From Ignavibacterium sp. (GTDB taxonomy: Bacteria; Bacteroidota; Ignavibacteria; Ignavibacteriales; Ignavibacteriaceae): a stretch of 45,797 bases of DNA. The DNA is taken from positions 1 through 45,797 of the forward strand of contig JANWVQ010000098.1 in assembly GCA_025056745.1 (NCBI GenBank), written 5' to 3'. The position numbers were made by a program, and so were the translations under genes. Below the pieces are notes generated by a model. That model made no database searches. It was given only the letters and a program-made list of their open reading frames with translations, and was not told where the DNA came from. Shown one piece after another: positions 15,976 to 24,313 of the stretch. The stretch's first letter is position 1. The number at the start of each line of letters is the position of its first letter.

Positions 15976-16683
15976 TTAGTTATTTTTAATTAAATTACTG
16001 ATTACAGATCTAAAAATAAATTGCCCATCTGTTTTTCTAAGAATCGGATCGCACGCACGTTCAGGATGTGGCATCATACCTAATACATTGCCGCGTTTGT
16101 TTATAATACCTGCAATATTCATCATTGAACCATTTGGATTAAAATCTTCAGATAAATCTCCATCAGGTCCACAGTATTTGAACACGATTTGATTATTATT
16201 GATCAATTCTTTTAATATTTCTTCAGTTGCAAAATAATTACCTTCACCGTGAGCAATTGGTATTTTTAATGATTTTTTTTCAGATGGAATACCATTTGTA
16301 AAAATTGTATTACAATTTTCTACACTTAAATAAACATCTTTACAAATAAATTTAAGAGATATATTTTGAAGCATAACCCCAGGTAATAAACCAGCTTCAA
16401 GTAAAATTTGAAATCCATTGCAGATGCCAATTACAATTCCACCATCTTCTGCAAATTTTATGACGGATTCCATAATTGGGGAAAATCTTGCAATGGCTCC
16501 GGTTCTCAAATAATCACCATAAGAAAAACCACCAGGTAAAATTATAACATCACAATTTTTCAAATCTGAATTTTTGTGCCAAAGAAATTCTGCTTCACAA
16601 TTCATAATCTTTTTTATAACATAATAAGCATCGTGATCGCAGTTTGATCCCGGAAAAACAACGATACCAAATTTAGGTTTCAT
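15976..16683 (-). CDS. purQ: FGAM synthase glutaminase subunit PurQ
   Basis: Class I glutamine amidotransferase that supplies ammonia to PurL in purine synthesis (FGAR to FGAM). 235 residues. Nucleophile Cys88 is in [18 protein letters not shown]; the His/Glu of the triad are in [11 protein letters not shown]; the [17 protein letters not shown] motif is typical of PurQ. The start overlaps the end of purS by 4 bases (ATGA). purL is not in the window. The enzyme works as a PurS-PurQ-PurL complex, as in Gram-positive bacteria and archaea. Confidence 0.96.
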   Translation of the reverse strand: MKPKFGIVVFPGSNCDHDAYYVIKKIMNCEAEFLWHKNSDLKNCDVIILPGGFSYGDYLRTGAIARFSPIMESVIKFAEDGGIVIGICNGFQILLEAGLLPGVMLQNISLKFICKDVYLSVENCNTIFTNGIPSEKKSLKIPIAHGEGNYFATEEILKELINNNQIVFKYCGPDGDLSEDFNPNGSMMNIAGIINKRGNVLGMMPHPERACDPILRKTDGQFIFRSVISNLIKNN

Positions 16684-16946
16684 TTGTTGTCGTAACTGTT
16701 TAAATCAATTAAGTTGAATTGATAATCTTCCATAATTGGATTAGAAAGCAATTTACTACAGTATTCATTAACTTCTTTCTCAGCTTCTTCTCTATTATTT
16801 GAAATAACATCAAATTCAATGTATTTACCAATTCTTGTGTTTTTTATATTGGTCAGACCAAGGTGTTGAGCACCTTTTTCTACTGCTTTTCCTTGTGGAT
16901 CCAGTATTGATGGTTTTCTTTTAATTATTACTTGAGCTCTAAACAT
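16680..16946 (-). CDS. purS: FGAM synthase subunit PurS
   Basis: 88-residue bridging subunit of the PurS-Q-L complex. It shows [18 protein letters not shown] and GKYIEFDV, the PurS core (V-x-D-P-Q-G-x-A...L-G). The start lies 8 bp inside the 3' end of pssA and its stop overlaps purQ, so translation is coupled on both sides. It is slightly longer than the usual 80-84 residues. Confidence 0.95.
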   Translation of the reverse strand: MFRAQVIIKRKPSILDPQGKAVEKGAQHLGLTNIKNTRIGKYIEFDVISNNREEAEKEVNEYCSKLLSNPIMEDYQFNLIDLNSYDNK

Positions 16947-17664
16947 TTTTTAGCAAAAATTTACTTTGTATTTTATTAAATATGTGTCTAAAAATACCAA
17001 ACAAGATTACCAAAACAAACGCAAAGAAAAGTCCTTTTATTTTTAGAACTATGACCATAACAATAAAAAATAAAATCAACACATACTTTAATGGGTTTGA
17101 TTTTATCTCCGAGATTTTAATTTTGGGAAGAGTATCATATTTAACTTTACTTATCATTAAAAAAGACAAAATAATCACCATACCTGGTAAAATTTTCTCA
17201 AAAAATTCTTTATCACTTTCAAAAAAAGATAAATAAAATGTAATGAAAGTCAGAGCGCACATAGGAATTGGAAGTCCAGTAAAAAACTTTTTATCAAATC
17301 CAACTAGTTGAACATTGAATCTCGCAAGTCTGAATGCTCCTGTAATAACTGGTAAAGCACTTATAAGTATTCCAATGGAATTTAGTTGATGAAAATAAAT
17401 TGAATACAATAGGAAAGATGGAGCTAGCCCAAAAGAGATTACATCTGATAATGAATCTAATTCAACACCAAGCTCACTGCTTGATTTTGTTAATCGTGCC
17501 ATAAAACCATCCAATGCATCGAAAATTGCTGCGGCAACGATCAACCAAGCAGCATTTTCAAAATTTCCTTTACTGGATTGTATTACAGATAAGAAACCAC
17601 AAAAAATATTTAATGATGTAAATAAGTTCGGTATTATAGAAGGAGTTACTCTCAATCTGATCAT
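16939..17664 (-). CDS. pssA: CDP-diacylglycerol-serine O-phosphatidyltransferase
   Basis: Integral membrane enzyme making phosphatidylserine from CDP-diacylglycerol and serine. 241 residues, multiple membrane helices. The CDP-alcohol phosphotransferase motif D-G-x(2)-A-R-x(8)-G-x(3)-D-x(3)-D is visible across DALDGFMARLTKSS and ELGVELDSLSDVISFG. It starts MIRLRVTPSIIPNLFTSLN, and overlaps psd by 4 bases (ATGA), so precursor and product steps are co-translated. A phosphatidylinositol-type synthase is excluded mainly by its pairing with psd. Confidence 0.93.
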   Translation of the reverse strand: MIRLRVTPSIIPNLFTSLNIFCGFLSVIQSSKGNFENAAWLIVAAAIFDALDGFMARLTKSSSELGVELDSLSDVISFGLAPSFLLYSIYFHQLNSIGILISALPVITGAFRLARFNVQLVGFDKKFFTGLPIPMCALTFITFYLSFFESDKEFFEKILPGMVIILSFLMISKVKYDTLPKIKISEIKSNPLKYVLILFFIVMVIVLKIKGLFFAFVLVILFGIFRHIFNKIQSKFLLKNV

Positions 17665-18308
17665 TTTATCTCAAATAAAATAGTTTCACCAGCACGAACG
17701 ATGTCATTTTCCTTAACTTTTGGTGTCCAATTAGAGGGTACGATTACATCAACCCTACTACCAAATCTGATCATTCCAAATCTTTCGCCTATTTTAACTT
17801 CATCTCCAATTTTCAAATCTGAAACGATTCTTCTCGCTACAAAGCCTGCAATTTGTATGAACAAAACTTTACCAAATTTGCTTTCTATTCCGATCTCATT
17901 TCTTTCATTTTTTTCGGATGCCTTTTCTTCAAAAGCAGCTATGAATTGACCAGGATGATACTTCAAATATTTAATCTTACCAGAAATTGGGATTCTATTG
18001 ACGTGAACATTTAATGGGGACATAAAAATCGCAACAATTTTGGCATTACCATTAATGAATCTATTATCAATTATTTCTTTGACAAATAAAACCTTTCCAT
18101 CAGCAGGGGAAACAACTATATTTTCTAATTCAGGAGTGTTTCGATCGGGATCTCTGAAAAAATTTAATGTGAAAATCATTAGTAATATTGAAAATGATAT
18201 CAATCCATATTTCAAAAAGTAATTGTTTGAAAGTATTCCAATAATTATTAAAACAATTGAGATTATTGCAATTATAGCAACAACTGAATAACCATATTTA
18301 GTAATCAT
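17661..18308 (-). CDS. psd: Phosphatidylserine decarboxylase proenzyme, short form
   Basis: Makes phosphatidylethanolamine from phosphatidylserine. 215 residues, the short form found in Bacteroidota and archaea. An N-terminal hydrophobic segment (about 6-48) holds it at the membrane. FRDPDR, SPADGKV, FMSPLNVHVNR and the C-terminal RFGSRVDV are diagnostic. Self-cleavage before Ser184 in GS would create the pyruvoyl group and split off a small alpha chain of about 32 residues. It abuts the PurC-like gene with a one-base overlap. Confidence 0.95.
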   Translation of the reverse strand: MITKYGYSVVAIIAIISIVLIIIGILSNNYFLKYGLISFSILLMIFTLNFFRDPDRNTPELENIVVSPADGKVLFVKEIIDNRFINGNAKIVAIFMSPLNVHVNRIPISGKIKYLKYHPGQFIAAFEEKASEKNERNEIGIESKFGKVLFIQIAGFVARRIVSDLKIGDEVKIGERFGMIRFGSRVDVIVPSNWTPKVKENDIVRAGETILFEIK

Positions 18309-18982
18309 TATTTTGGACTCACAATATTGTAGAGAAAATCAGTGTATTTTTTTATATCAGATGCTGTTTTCATTTTATTTGGGTCAGTCCATTTTGAATT
18401 TTCTTGTGAAGGAAAAACTTTAATTACAAAGGGTGAAAAATCTCCGCAGAGGTATACTTTATCTTGAAATTTCCCAAATCGTAAATCTAACTCAGTCAAT
18501 ACTTCATTTCTTCTTTCAAAAAAGGACTTCAGCACGGCATTAATTTTTGATGATATTCTCATAATAACTCTCAAATCTTCAGAATTACACAATTCAAAAG
18601 ACAGGAGGTGGCTTTCATTAATTAAGTTATCTTTTGAATTTCCATACCTGAATTCATAAATCGGAAGTTTTAATTCTTGATGTTCTTTTATACCAAATAT
18701 TTTGGAAATTCTTTTATCTGCGTGATTCAAAACTTTCACTATAAAAGAAAATTCGGAATAATCAACATACTTTAGAATATTTGTACTATCTCTTTTGACA
18801 TAAGCAGTTGGAACTTGGTAACCAGTCAAATATTCAAAAAAATAAGTGCTTAATTCAGTGACTTTCAAACCCAAATCTTTAATCTTAAATTTGTTATTAT
18901 CAATAATAACTGTGTCAAGAAACTCGACTTGAATATACTTTTCATCCAGTGGAGCTTGTTTATGTATGATAGTTTGAATCAT
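18308..18982 (-). CDS. Divergent PurC (SAICAR synthetase)-like protein
   Basis: 224 residues from ATG 18982. An alternative start at 19042 adds 20 hydrophobic residues that would sit before the PurC fold and is disfavoured. The middle and C-terminus follow PurC: STYFFEYLTGYQVPTAYVKR, then FSFIVKVLNHADKRISKIFG, then LPIYEFRYGNSKDNLINESH and INAVLKSFFERR. Key motifs have drifted: the VVRN-type region reads IVKVLN without Arg, the ADEISPDT-x-R motif reads CGDFSPFVIKVF, and the usual glycine-rich N-terminal loop is not visible. Position with purS and purQ supports a purine link, but activity is doubtful. It heads the minus-strand run. Confidence 0.7.
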   Translation of the reverse strand: MIQTIIHKQAPLDEKYIQVEFLDTVIIDNNKFKIKDLGLKVTELSTYFFEYLTGYQVPTAYVKRDSTNILKYVDYSEFSFIVKVLNHADKRISKIFGIKEHQELKLPIYEFRYGNSKDNLINESHLLSFELCNSEDLRVIMRISSKINAVLKSFFERRNEVLTELDLRFGKFQDKVYLCGDFSPFVIKVFPSQENSKWTDPNKMKTASDIKKYTDFLYNIVSPK

Positions 18983-19051
18983 ATTTATTATAAAATTCTG
19001 AAATTTTGTTATCAAAAAAAATAAAAGAAAACAATAAATCAAATCTATAAT

Positions 19052-19059
19052 TATATTTG
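19052..19059 (+). promoter_or_regulatory. TATATTTG -7 box before ybaB
   Basis: TATATTTG matches the Bacteroidetes -7 consensus TAnnTTTG and lies 34 bp before ATG 19094, but there is no TTTG at the expected -33 position. It lies in the short divergent region between the PurC-like gene and ybaB, where a promoter is required. Confidence 0.35.
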
Positions 19060-19093
19060 AAACTGTGAAATATCTAAAAATTTTGGAGCTAAA

Positions 19094-19417
19094 ATGAAAA
19101 ATTTACAAGCAATGTTACAACAAGTTCAGAAAATGCAAGCAGAAATTCAAAAAGTTCAGGCTGAATTGGTTAATAAAACCGTTTCCGAAGAGTCCGGTGG
19201 TGGAATGGTTAAAGCCACTGTAAATGGTGCAAAAGAGCTTATTTCTATAGAAATAGATCCGCAGGTTATTAACAAAGATGAGAAAGATATTTTAGAAGAT
19301 TTGGTAGTTGCTGCAGTAAATAAAGCAATCAAATCTGCTGCTAAGATGGCAGAGGACGAGTTATCCAAAGTAACCAAAGGTATGCTACCTTCTGGCTTTA
19401 ATTTTCCGGGTCTATAA
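19094..19417 (+). CDS. ybaB: YbaB/EbfC family nucleoid-associated protein
   Basis: 107 residues, dimeric DNA-binding protein. The N-terminal helix is Gln-rich (MLQQVQKMQAEIQKVQAEL), then the strand GGGMVKATVNGAKELISIEI, a second helix, and a GMLPSGFNFPGL C-terminus, all typical. GGAG (19084-19087) lies 6 nt upstream. It is coupled to recR, one base apart, an arrangement conserved across bacteria, and it begins a run of 19 plus-strand genes. Confidence 0.96.
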   Translation: MKNLQAMLQQVQKMQAEIQKVQAELVNKTVSEESGGGMVKATVNGAKELISIEIDPQVINKDEKDILEDLVVAAVNKAIKSAAKMAEDELSKVTKGMLPSGFNFPGL

Positions 19418-19418
19418 A

Positions 19419-20015
19419 GTGCAAATAGCTGAACCTTTATCAATTGCAATTGAAGAGTTTAGCAAGCTTCCAGGAATTGGTAAAAAGACTGCTCAAAGGT
19501 TGGCTCTTTTCATTGTTAAAAATGAAACTAATTTTGCTGAAAGATTAGCAAATTCGATTATTGGACTTAAGACAAAGTTAAAGTTATGTGAAAGATGCTT
19601 TAATCTATCCGAAGAGCAATTATGTTCAATTTGTAAAAGCAATAAAAGAGACCACACAACTCTATGCATTGTTGAGGATATTAATGATGTAATTGCAATC
19701 GAAAAAGCAAATGAATTTGATGGTGTTTATCACGTTTTAGGTGGTGTATTATCCCCACTCTCAGGTGTAACTCCAGATGATTTAAAAATTAAGGAACTAT
19801 TAAAGCGCTTTGAAAATGAAAACTTCAAAGAAATAATTTTAGCCCTTAATCCTGATACAGAAGGAGAAACAACAACGCTCTATTTAGCAAAATTGATAAA
19901 ACCTTTTGGTGTTAAAGTTACTAGAATTGCAAGAGGAATTCCAATCGGGGGAGACTTGGAATTTACTGATGAAGTTACAATTGGTAAAGCGTTATTAAAT
20001 CGCATTGATCTATGA
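19419..20015 (+). CDS. recR: Recombination protein RecR
   Basis: Loads RecA at gaps with RecF/RecO. 198 residues, standard length: N-terminal HhH (FSKLPGIGKKTAQRLALF), a C4 zinc finger (Cys57, 60, 69, 72), a Toprim domain (about 80-174, with IVEDINDVIAIE and ALNPDTEGETT) and a C-terminal ARGIPIGGDLEFTDEVT. It starts at GTG 19419; no ATG precedes the conserved region. It overlaps the next gene by four bases. Confidence 0.96.
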   Translation: MQIAEPLSIAIEEFSKLPGIGKKTAQRLALFIVKNETNFAERLANSIIGLKTKLKLCERCFNLSEEQLCSICKSNKRDHTTLCIVEDINDVIAIEKANEFDGVYHVLGGVLSPLSGVTPDDLKIKELLKRFENENFKEIILALNPDTEGETTTLYLAKLIKPFGVKVTRIARGIPIGGDLEFTDEVTIGKALLNRIDL

Positions 20016-20749
20016 AAAAAAACTGGTTCGATGAATGGTTTAATACTAATGAATACTTAGAAGTATATAAACACAGAAATGAAATTGATGCAGAGCGACA
20101 TATAAATTTCATACTTTCAAAAGTTGACTTGAAACCTAAATCTAAGATCCTTGATATGGCTTGTGGCTCTGGAAGACATTCGATTTTATTAGCTAAGAAA
20201 GGTTATGAACTTACTGGAATTGATTTAAGTGAAAATTTACTTTCAGAAGCAAGAAGAATAGCGGAATCCGAAAAATTGAATATTAAGTTCGTAAAAGCAG
20301 ATATTAGAAATTTTTATACAAATGAAAAATTTGATTTAGTATTAAATTTATTTACAAGTTTCGGATATTTTGAAAAGGATGAAGAAAATTTTTTGATCAT
20401 TAAAAAAGCTTATGATTTTTTAGAATGCTCTGGTATTTTCATTTTGGACTTTTTCAACAAAGAATTTCTTTTGAAAAATCTAATACCTCTATCTAAAGAA
20501 AAAAACAATGGTAAAACAATAATTCAGAAACGTTTTGTTAGGAGCGGAAGGATAGAAAAAATTATAGAGATTATTAAGGATGATTCTAAAAAAACTTTTT
20601 ATGAATCTGTAAAACTTTATTCACCCGAACAATTAAAGAATAGATTAGTTGAGTACGGATTTAAGATTTTGAATATCTATGGTAATTTTGATGGTAGTGA
20701 CTTTCAAGAAAATATTTCTGAAAGATTTATTGCAATCTGTAAAAAATGA
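20012..20749 (+). CDS. Class I SAM-dependent methyltransferase
   Basis: 245 residues. Motif I ILDMACGSGRHSILLAKKG (about 46-64) binds SAM, with GIDLSENLL after it as the acidic strand-2 motif, and DIRNFYTNEKFDLVLNLFTS as motifs II-III. The C-terminal half resembles small-molecule methyltransferases of the UbiE/BioC kind, but no acceptor can be assigned. It starts inside recR (ATGA) and its end overlaps the first lipoprotein gene by four bases, so it is part of the ybaB-ftsX run. Confidence 0.85.
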   Translation: MKKNWFDEWFNTNEYLEVYKHRNEIDAERHINFILSKVDLKPKSKILDMACGSGRHSILLAKKGYELTGIDLSENLLSEARRIAESEKLNIKFVKADIRNFYTNEKFDLVLNLFTSFGYFEKDEENFLIIKKAYDFLECSGIFILDFFNKEFLLKNLIPLSKEKNNGKTIIQKRFVRSGRIEKIIEIIKDDSKKTFYESVKLYSPEQLKNRLVEYGFKILNIYGNFDGSDFQENISERFIAICKK

Positions 20750-21330
20750 TAAAAGTTAAATCAGCATTATTCTTTTTGATTATTTTCTCTTTGGTAAGTT
20801 GTGATTTATTCAATACAAGAGAACCACAAGCCCCGGATCAAGGACGTTCTAACTTTATTCCACCAACAGAGCCACAGATTGTTATTCAAAATTTGAAGAA
20901 TTCTTTCATAGATAAAAATGTTCAAAATTATTTAGCTTGTTTAGTCGATACAATTTTTGTCAATAAAAAATTTAAGTTTTTACCATCGAGTGAAGCTGCA
21001 TCATCATTTGCTTTTCTTGTTCTTGATTGGAATATCGCTGATGAAAGAAAGTATTTTAATAGTGTAGTTTCTAAAGTCCCAAAAGATTTTCCAATTTCAC
21101 TGAATTTGAATGACGAAAATTACAGTAGTTTAACTGCTGATACTTTAGTATATACTGCAAGTTACTTTATCAATGTTCCTCATAGTTCATCTGAGCCTAA
21201 AAATTATGCAGGTAACGTGCAATTTAACTTAGTAAGAGATAGTCGTTCAAATTGGTCAATTTATTATTGGAAGGATACAAGAAGTAGCAATCTTCCAAGT
21301 TGGAGTGAATTGAAAGGGTATTTTTATTAA
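20746..21330 (+). CDS. Small predicted lipoprotein, first of a pair
   Basis: 194 residues. The N-terminus MIKVKSALFFLIIFSLVSC is a type II signal peptide with lipobox LVSC, so the mature protein starts at Cys19 with a lipid anchor. The mature region (QIVIQNLKNSFIDKNVQNYL, then later WSIYYWKD) looks like an NTF2/SnoaL-like alpha+beta fold and shares its plan with the next gene: short helix, then DKNV...YL.CLVD, then a W near the end. No known function. It overlaps the methyltransferase by four bases, and its own stop overlaps the next gene's AUU start. Confidence 0.8.
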   Translation: MIKVKSALFFLIIFSLVSCDLFNTREPQAPDQGRSNFIPPTEPQIVIQNLKNSFIDKNVQNYLACLVDTIFVNKKFKFLPSSEAASSFAFLVLDWNIADERKYFNSVVSKVPKDFPISLNLNDENYSSLTADTLVYTASYFINVPHSSSEPKNYAGNVQFNLVRDSRSNWSIYYWKDTRSSNLPSWSELKGYFY

Positions 21331-21826
21331 AAAAATTTTTTTAGCAACAGTTTTAATTTTTTTTGGATGTAAAAATCCTTTTGCTCCAAAAATCGATGAG
21401 AAACTCGGCGGGGAACAGTCCGTTATTTCAGATCAAAAAGACATTAATGGTGTATTTCAAAATTTTTATTATGCCTATACTTTCAAGGATACGACAATCT
21501 ACGGGAGATTGTTATCAGAAGACTTTGTATTTACTTATCGCGACTATGAAAATGGTTACGATGTATCTTGGGGAAGACAAGACGAAATGAGAACAACTTA
21601 TGGATTATTTCAAAATGCACAAAGATTAGATTTGATTTGGAATAATATTTTTCTAATCACTCAAGATTCAACTTCAGCTGTTGTTGTGAGGGCATTTAAT
21701 CTTACAATAGCATTGAATCCTACAGATATTATAAGAGTTGATGGTAGGGTTAATCTCTCCTTGAGAAAAGATGGTGAAAATCAAATATGGAAAATTACAA
21801 AGTGGATTGATGAATCAAATTTTTAG
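21326..21826 (+). CDS. Small predicted lipoprotein, second of a pair, apparent AUU start
   Basis: 166 residues. In frame upstream of the first TTG (21509) the sequence reads KKIFLATVLIFFGCKNPFAP, a clear lipoprotein signal with lipobox FFGC, but no ATG, GTG or TTG precedes it after the in-frame stop at 21311. The best start is ATT 21326, 7 nt after the gaaaggg ribosome site and overlapping the previous stop (ATTAA). Changing ATT to ATG would remove the upstream stop, so a simple base error is not the easiest explanation. The mature region resembles the previous lipoprotein (GVFQNFYYAYTFKDTTIYGR, WKITKWID), NTF2-like. Function unknown. Confidence 0.7.
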   Translation: MKKIFLATVLIFFGCKNPFAPKIDEKLGGEQSVISDQKDINGVFQNFYYAYTFKDTTIYGRLLSEDFVFTYRDYENGYDVSWGRQDEMRTTYGLFQNAQRLDLIWNNIFLITQDSTSAVVVRAFNLTIALNPTDIIRVDGRVNLSLRKDGENQIWKITKWIDESNF

Positions 21827-21837
21827 CGGAGAAAAGT

Positions 21838-22707
21838 GTGTTCATATTAAGTGAAACTATTAAAATTATTTTAAGATCAAAACTTCATTTTGTCTTAAAC
21901 CTTATCTCTATGAGTCTTGCTGTTATACTAATTATAGTATCTTTGCTTTTAATATTTGCCTCTGATTTGATTGATAAATTTATTGAAGAAAATATTTCTG
22001 TAAGTGTTTTTATTAATGAAGATTTTGCCGAAGACAAAATTATTGAGATTGAAAAATCACTAATGTCAAAACATTATGTTTCTAAAGTTGAGTATATTTC
22101 AAAGGAAAAAGCCTATGAAATTTTTATTGATGAAACCGGAGAAGACTTTAAAAAGATTTTAGAAGTTAATCCACTACCAAGATCTTTTAATATATTTTTG
22201 AAAAAAGATTATCTTAACTCAAGAAAGTTGAAATCAATTGAGAATGAATTGTTGAACATACCAGGGATTAGTGAGGTTTATTCTAAAATAAATCTTTTTG
22301 AAAGGGTCTTATTTTTAGCTAAAAGAATAAAAAACTATATTATAATTTCAACTATAGTAATCATCATTATTTCGATTTATTTAGTTCTGAGTACTAATAA
22401 ACTTATAATTAGTTCTAATCACGAAAAATATGAAACTATGAAACTCGTTGGAGCAAAATTGTCAACTATTAAATTGCCTATTATACTTAACAATTTTTTA
22501 GTCGGATTTTTAGCCGGATTAATTTCTTTAGGATTAATTTATTTTATCACAAAGATTTTTAACTTGAACATCATATTAATTTCAAATTATTTGAATATAA
22601 ACATTGATATGGCTTTTGTATTTATTCTTATGATCGGACCTATTTTAGGAGTTATGGTCTCTTTAATTAGTCTTAGAAAAATTACATTGAAAGTAAAATC
22701 TTTTTAA
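21838..22707 (+). CDS. ftsX: FtsX-like cell division ABC permease
   Basis: 289 residues: an N-terminal membrane helix (about 20-45), an extracytoplasmic domain (about 46-165), then three helices ending in a permease domain. In other bacteria FtsX with the FtsE ATPase gates peptidoglycan hydrolases at the septum. ETMKLVGAKLSTIKLPIILNN is the conserved coupling region (MKLVGA). The start is GTG 21838, with GGAG 6 nt upstream. ftsE is not adjacent here; the gene sits between two lipoproteins and the polysaccharide export gene. FtsX is the best call, a MacB-type relative the alternative. Confidence 0.85.
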   Translation: MFILSETIKIILRSKLHFVLNLISMSLAVILIIVSLLLIFASDLIDKFIEENISVSVFINEDFAEDKIIEIEKSLMSKHYVSKVEYISKEKAYEIFIDETGEDFKKILEVNPLPRSFNIFLKKDYLNSRKLKSIENELLNIPGISEVYSKINLFERVLFLAKRIKNYIIISTIVIIIISIYLVLSTNKLIISSNHEKYETMKLVGAKLSTIKLPIILNNFLVGFLAGLISLGLIYFITKIFNLNIILISNYLNINIDMAFVFILMIGPILGVMVSLISLRKITLKVKSF

Positions 22708-22712
22708 TTCAA

Positions 22713-24311
22713 ATGAGTAAATTATTACTAAACATCAAAGTAATTTTGATTTTCTTATTTTCTTTTACTTCAAAAAATTTAGCACAGCCATTACCATCCT
22801 ATCCTGAGAGAACTTTATTTGATGGAAAAGACACCACATTTTTAAGCCTGTCTCTCTTAGAATCCTCTGAAGGTCCAATAATTCCACAAGAGTATTTCTT
22901 AGGGCCAGGGGACATTTTATTTGTTTCAATAAGTGGAATTCAAGAAAGAAGCTTCAGTCTAAAAATAAATCCTGATGGTAATGTTTATATACCACAAGTT
23001 GGGGTTTTGGAATTAAGTGGACGAAACTTAAAAGAAGCTAAAGATATTATTAAAGAAAGATTGCTCCGGAGCTTTAAAGATGTCGAAATATATGTAACGT
23101 TACAAAACTTTAGAAGAATTAAAGTCTCTCTAATCGGTAATGTTATGAAAGTTGGAAATTTCATAATATCTGCAAACGCAAGATTATTAGATGTATTCTT
23201 AATGTCTAAAGGAATTACTCCATCGTCTGATTTAAGAAATATCAAGATAATTTCAAGGAATGGACAAGAAAAGAAGTATGATTTATTAAGATTTATTCGT
23301 CTTGCTGATATTTCTCAAAATCCCAAAATGATGGACGGTGATATAGTTGTTGTTGATAAATCAGAAAGGTATGTTTCTTTGATGGGGCATATTAAATATG
23401 CCGGTAATTATGAGTTCAAACCAAATGAAACAATATCGGAAATATTGGATCTTGCCGGAGGGCTGATGTTTAAAGCATTTAAAGACTCTATTGAAATCAT
23501 AAGGTTTACTGATGATGGCAAATCTCAATTTAGTATATACTACAGTTATGAATATATTCAAAACAACAAGGTATTTACTAAACCTAATGATATAATTATT
23601 GTTAGGGAAATTCCAGACTATTTTGATATTCAATATGTTACCGTAACTGGCGAGGTAAAATATCCAGGGGTTTATAAAATCAAAAAAGATGTCACACGTT
23701 TATCTGACATAATAAAAGAAGCAGGTGGATTTTTAGAAAAAGCATCTCTAGTAAATTCAACAGTTTATAGAACTTTAGCCGATACCACTTATGATCCAGA
23801 ATATGAAAGAATCAAAAGTATCCCTCGCTCTGAGATGACAGATGATGAGTATGATTATCTAAAAGCTAAATCTCGTCTTAAGGTAGGTAGAGTCGTTGTG
23901 GATTTTGAGAATGTATTTTTGAAAAACGATAAAGAAGATGATATAATTCTTAGAAGTGGAGATTTAATAAATGTTCCTGAAGAGAAAGATTATGTTACTC
24001 TAATCGGTCAGGTTGTAAATCCCGGAAACGTTCCATATAAAAAACATATGAAGGTTGAAGATTATATAAATTTATCCGGAGGATTTGGTTGGAGAGCGGT
24101 TGAAGGAGATGTAAGAGTAATTCGCTCAAGTACTGGAGAATGGATTGAGGCAGATGATGTTGAAAAACTCTATCCAGGTGATATAATTTGGGTTCCAGAA
24201 AAGAGTCCACCACCTAAATTCTGGGATGTTTTTACTACTTCTCTTCAAGTTATTGGTCAGATTGCATCAGTAATAGCGGCAACAGTAGCTGTAATTGTGG
24301 CAACGAGGTAA
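22713..24311 (+). CDS. Polysaccharide export protein with SLBB repeats (Wza-like)
   Basis: 532 residues. An N-terminal signal peptide (MSKLLLNIKVILIFLFSFTS, cleavage near LAQ) is followed by a Poly_export domain (YFLGPGDILFVSISGIQE, about 60-140) and about four SLBB units, seen as repeats of V.GEV..PG.Y (VSLMGHIKYAGNYEF, VTVTGEVKYPGVYKI, VTLIGQVVNPGNVPY). A C-terminal hydrophobic helix (VIGQIASVIAATVAVIVA) may be the outer-membrane helix seen in Wza. It forms the outer-membrane channel for a Wzy-dependent polymer. No lipobox Cys is visible, unlike E. coli Wza. First gene of the polysaccharide locus, 2 bp before the Wzz gene. Confidence 0.92.
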   Translation: MSKLLLNIKVILIFLFSFTSKNLAQPLPSYPERTLFDGKDTTFLSLSLLESSEGPIIPQEYFLGPGDILFVSISGIQERSFSLKINPDGNVYIPQVGVLELSGRNLKEAKDIIKERLLRSFKDVEIYVTLQNFRRIKVSLIGNVMKVGNFIISANARLLDVFLMSKGITPSSDLRNIKIISRNGQEKKYDLLRFIRLADISQNPKMMDGDIVVVDKSERYVSLMGHIKYAGNYEFKPNETISEILDLAGGLMFKAFKDSIEIIRFTDDGKSQFSIYYSYEYIQNNKVFTKPNDIIIVREIPDYFDIQYVTVTGEVKYPGVYKIKKDVTRLSDIIKEAGGFLEKASLVNSTVYRTLADTTYDPEYERIKSIPRSEMTDDEYDYLKAKSRLKVGRVVVDFENVFLKNDKEDDIILRSGDLINVPEEKDYVTLIGQVVNPGNVPYKKHMKVEDYINLSGGFGWRAVEGDVRVIRSSTGEWIEADDVEKLYPGDIIWVPEKSPPPKFWDVFTTSLQVIGQIASVIAATVAVIVATR

Positions 24312-24313
24312 AT

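Noticed and set aside
18983-19042. 20-residue hydrophobic N-terminal extension of the PurC-like protein
   Set aside because: A membrane-like leader is not expected on a soluble PurC fold; ATG 18982 fits the family length.
21363-21590. 75-residue ORF overlapping the second lipoprotein gene
   Set aside because: It is in another frame; the frame with the lipobox signal and downstream homology is the real one.
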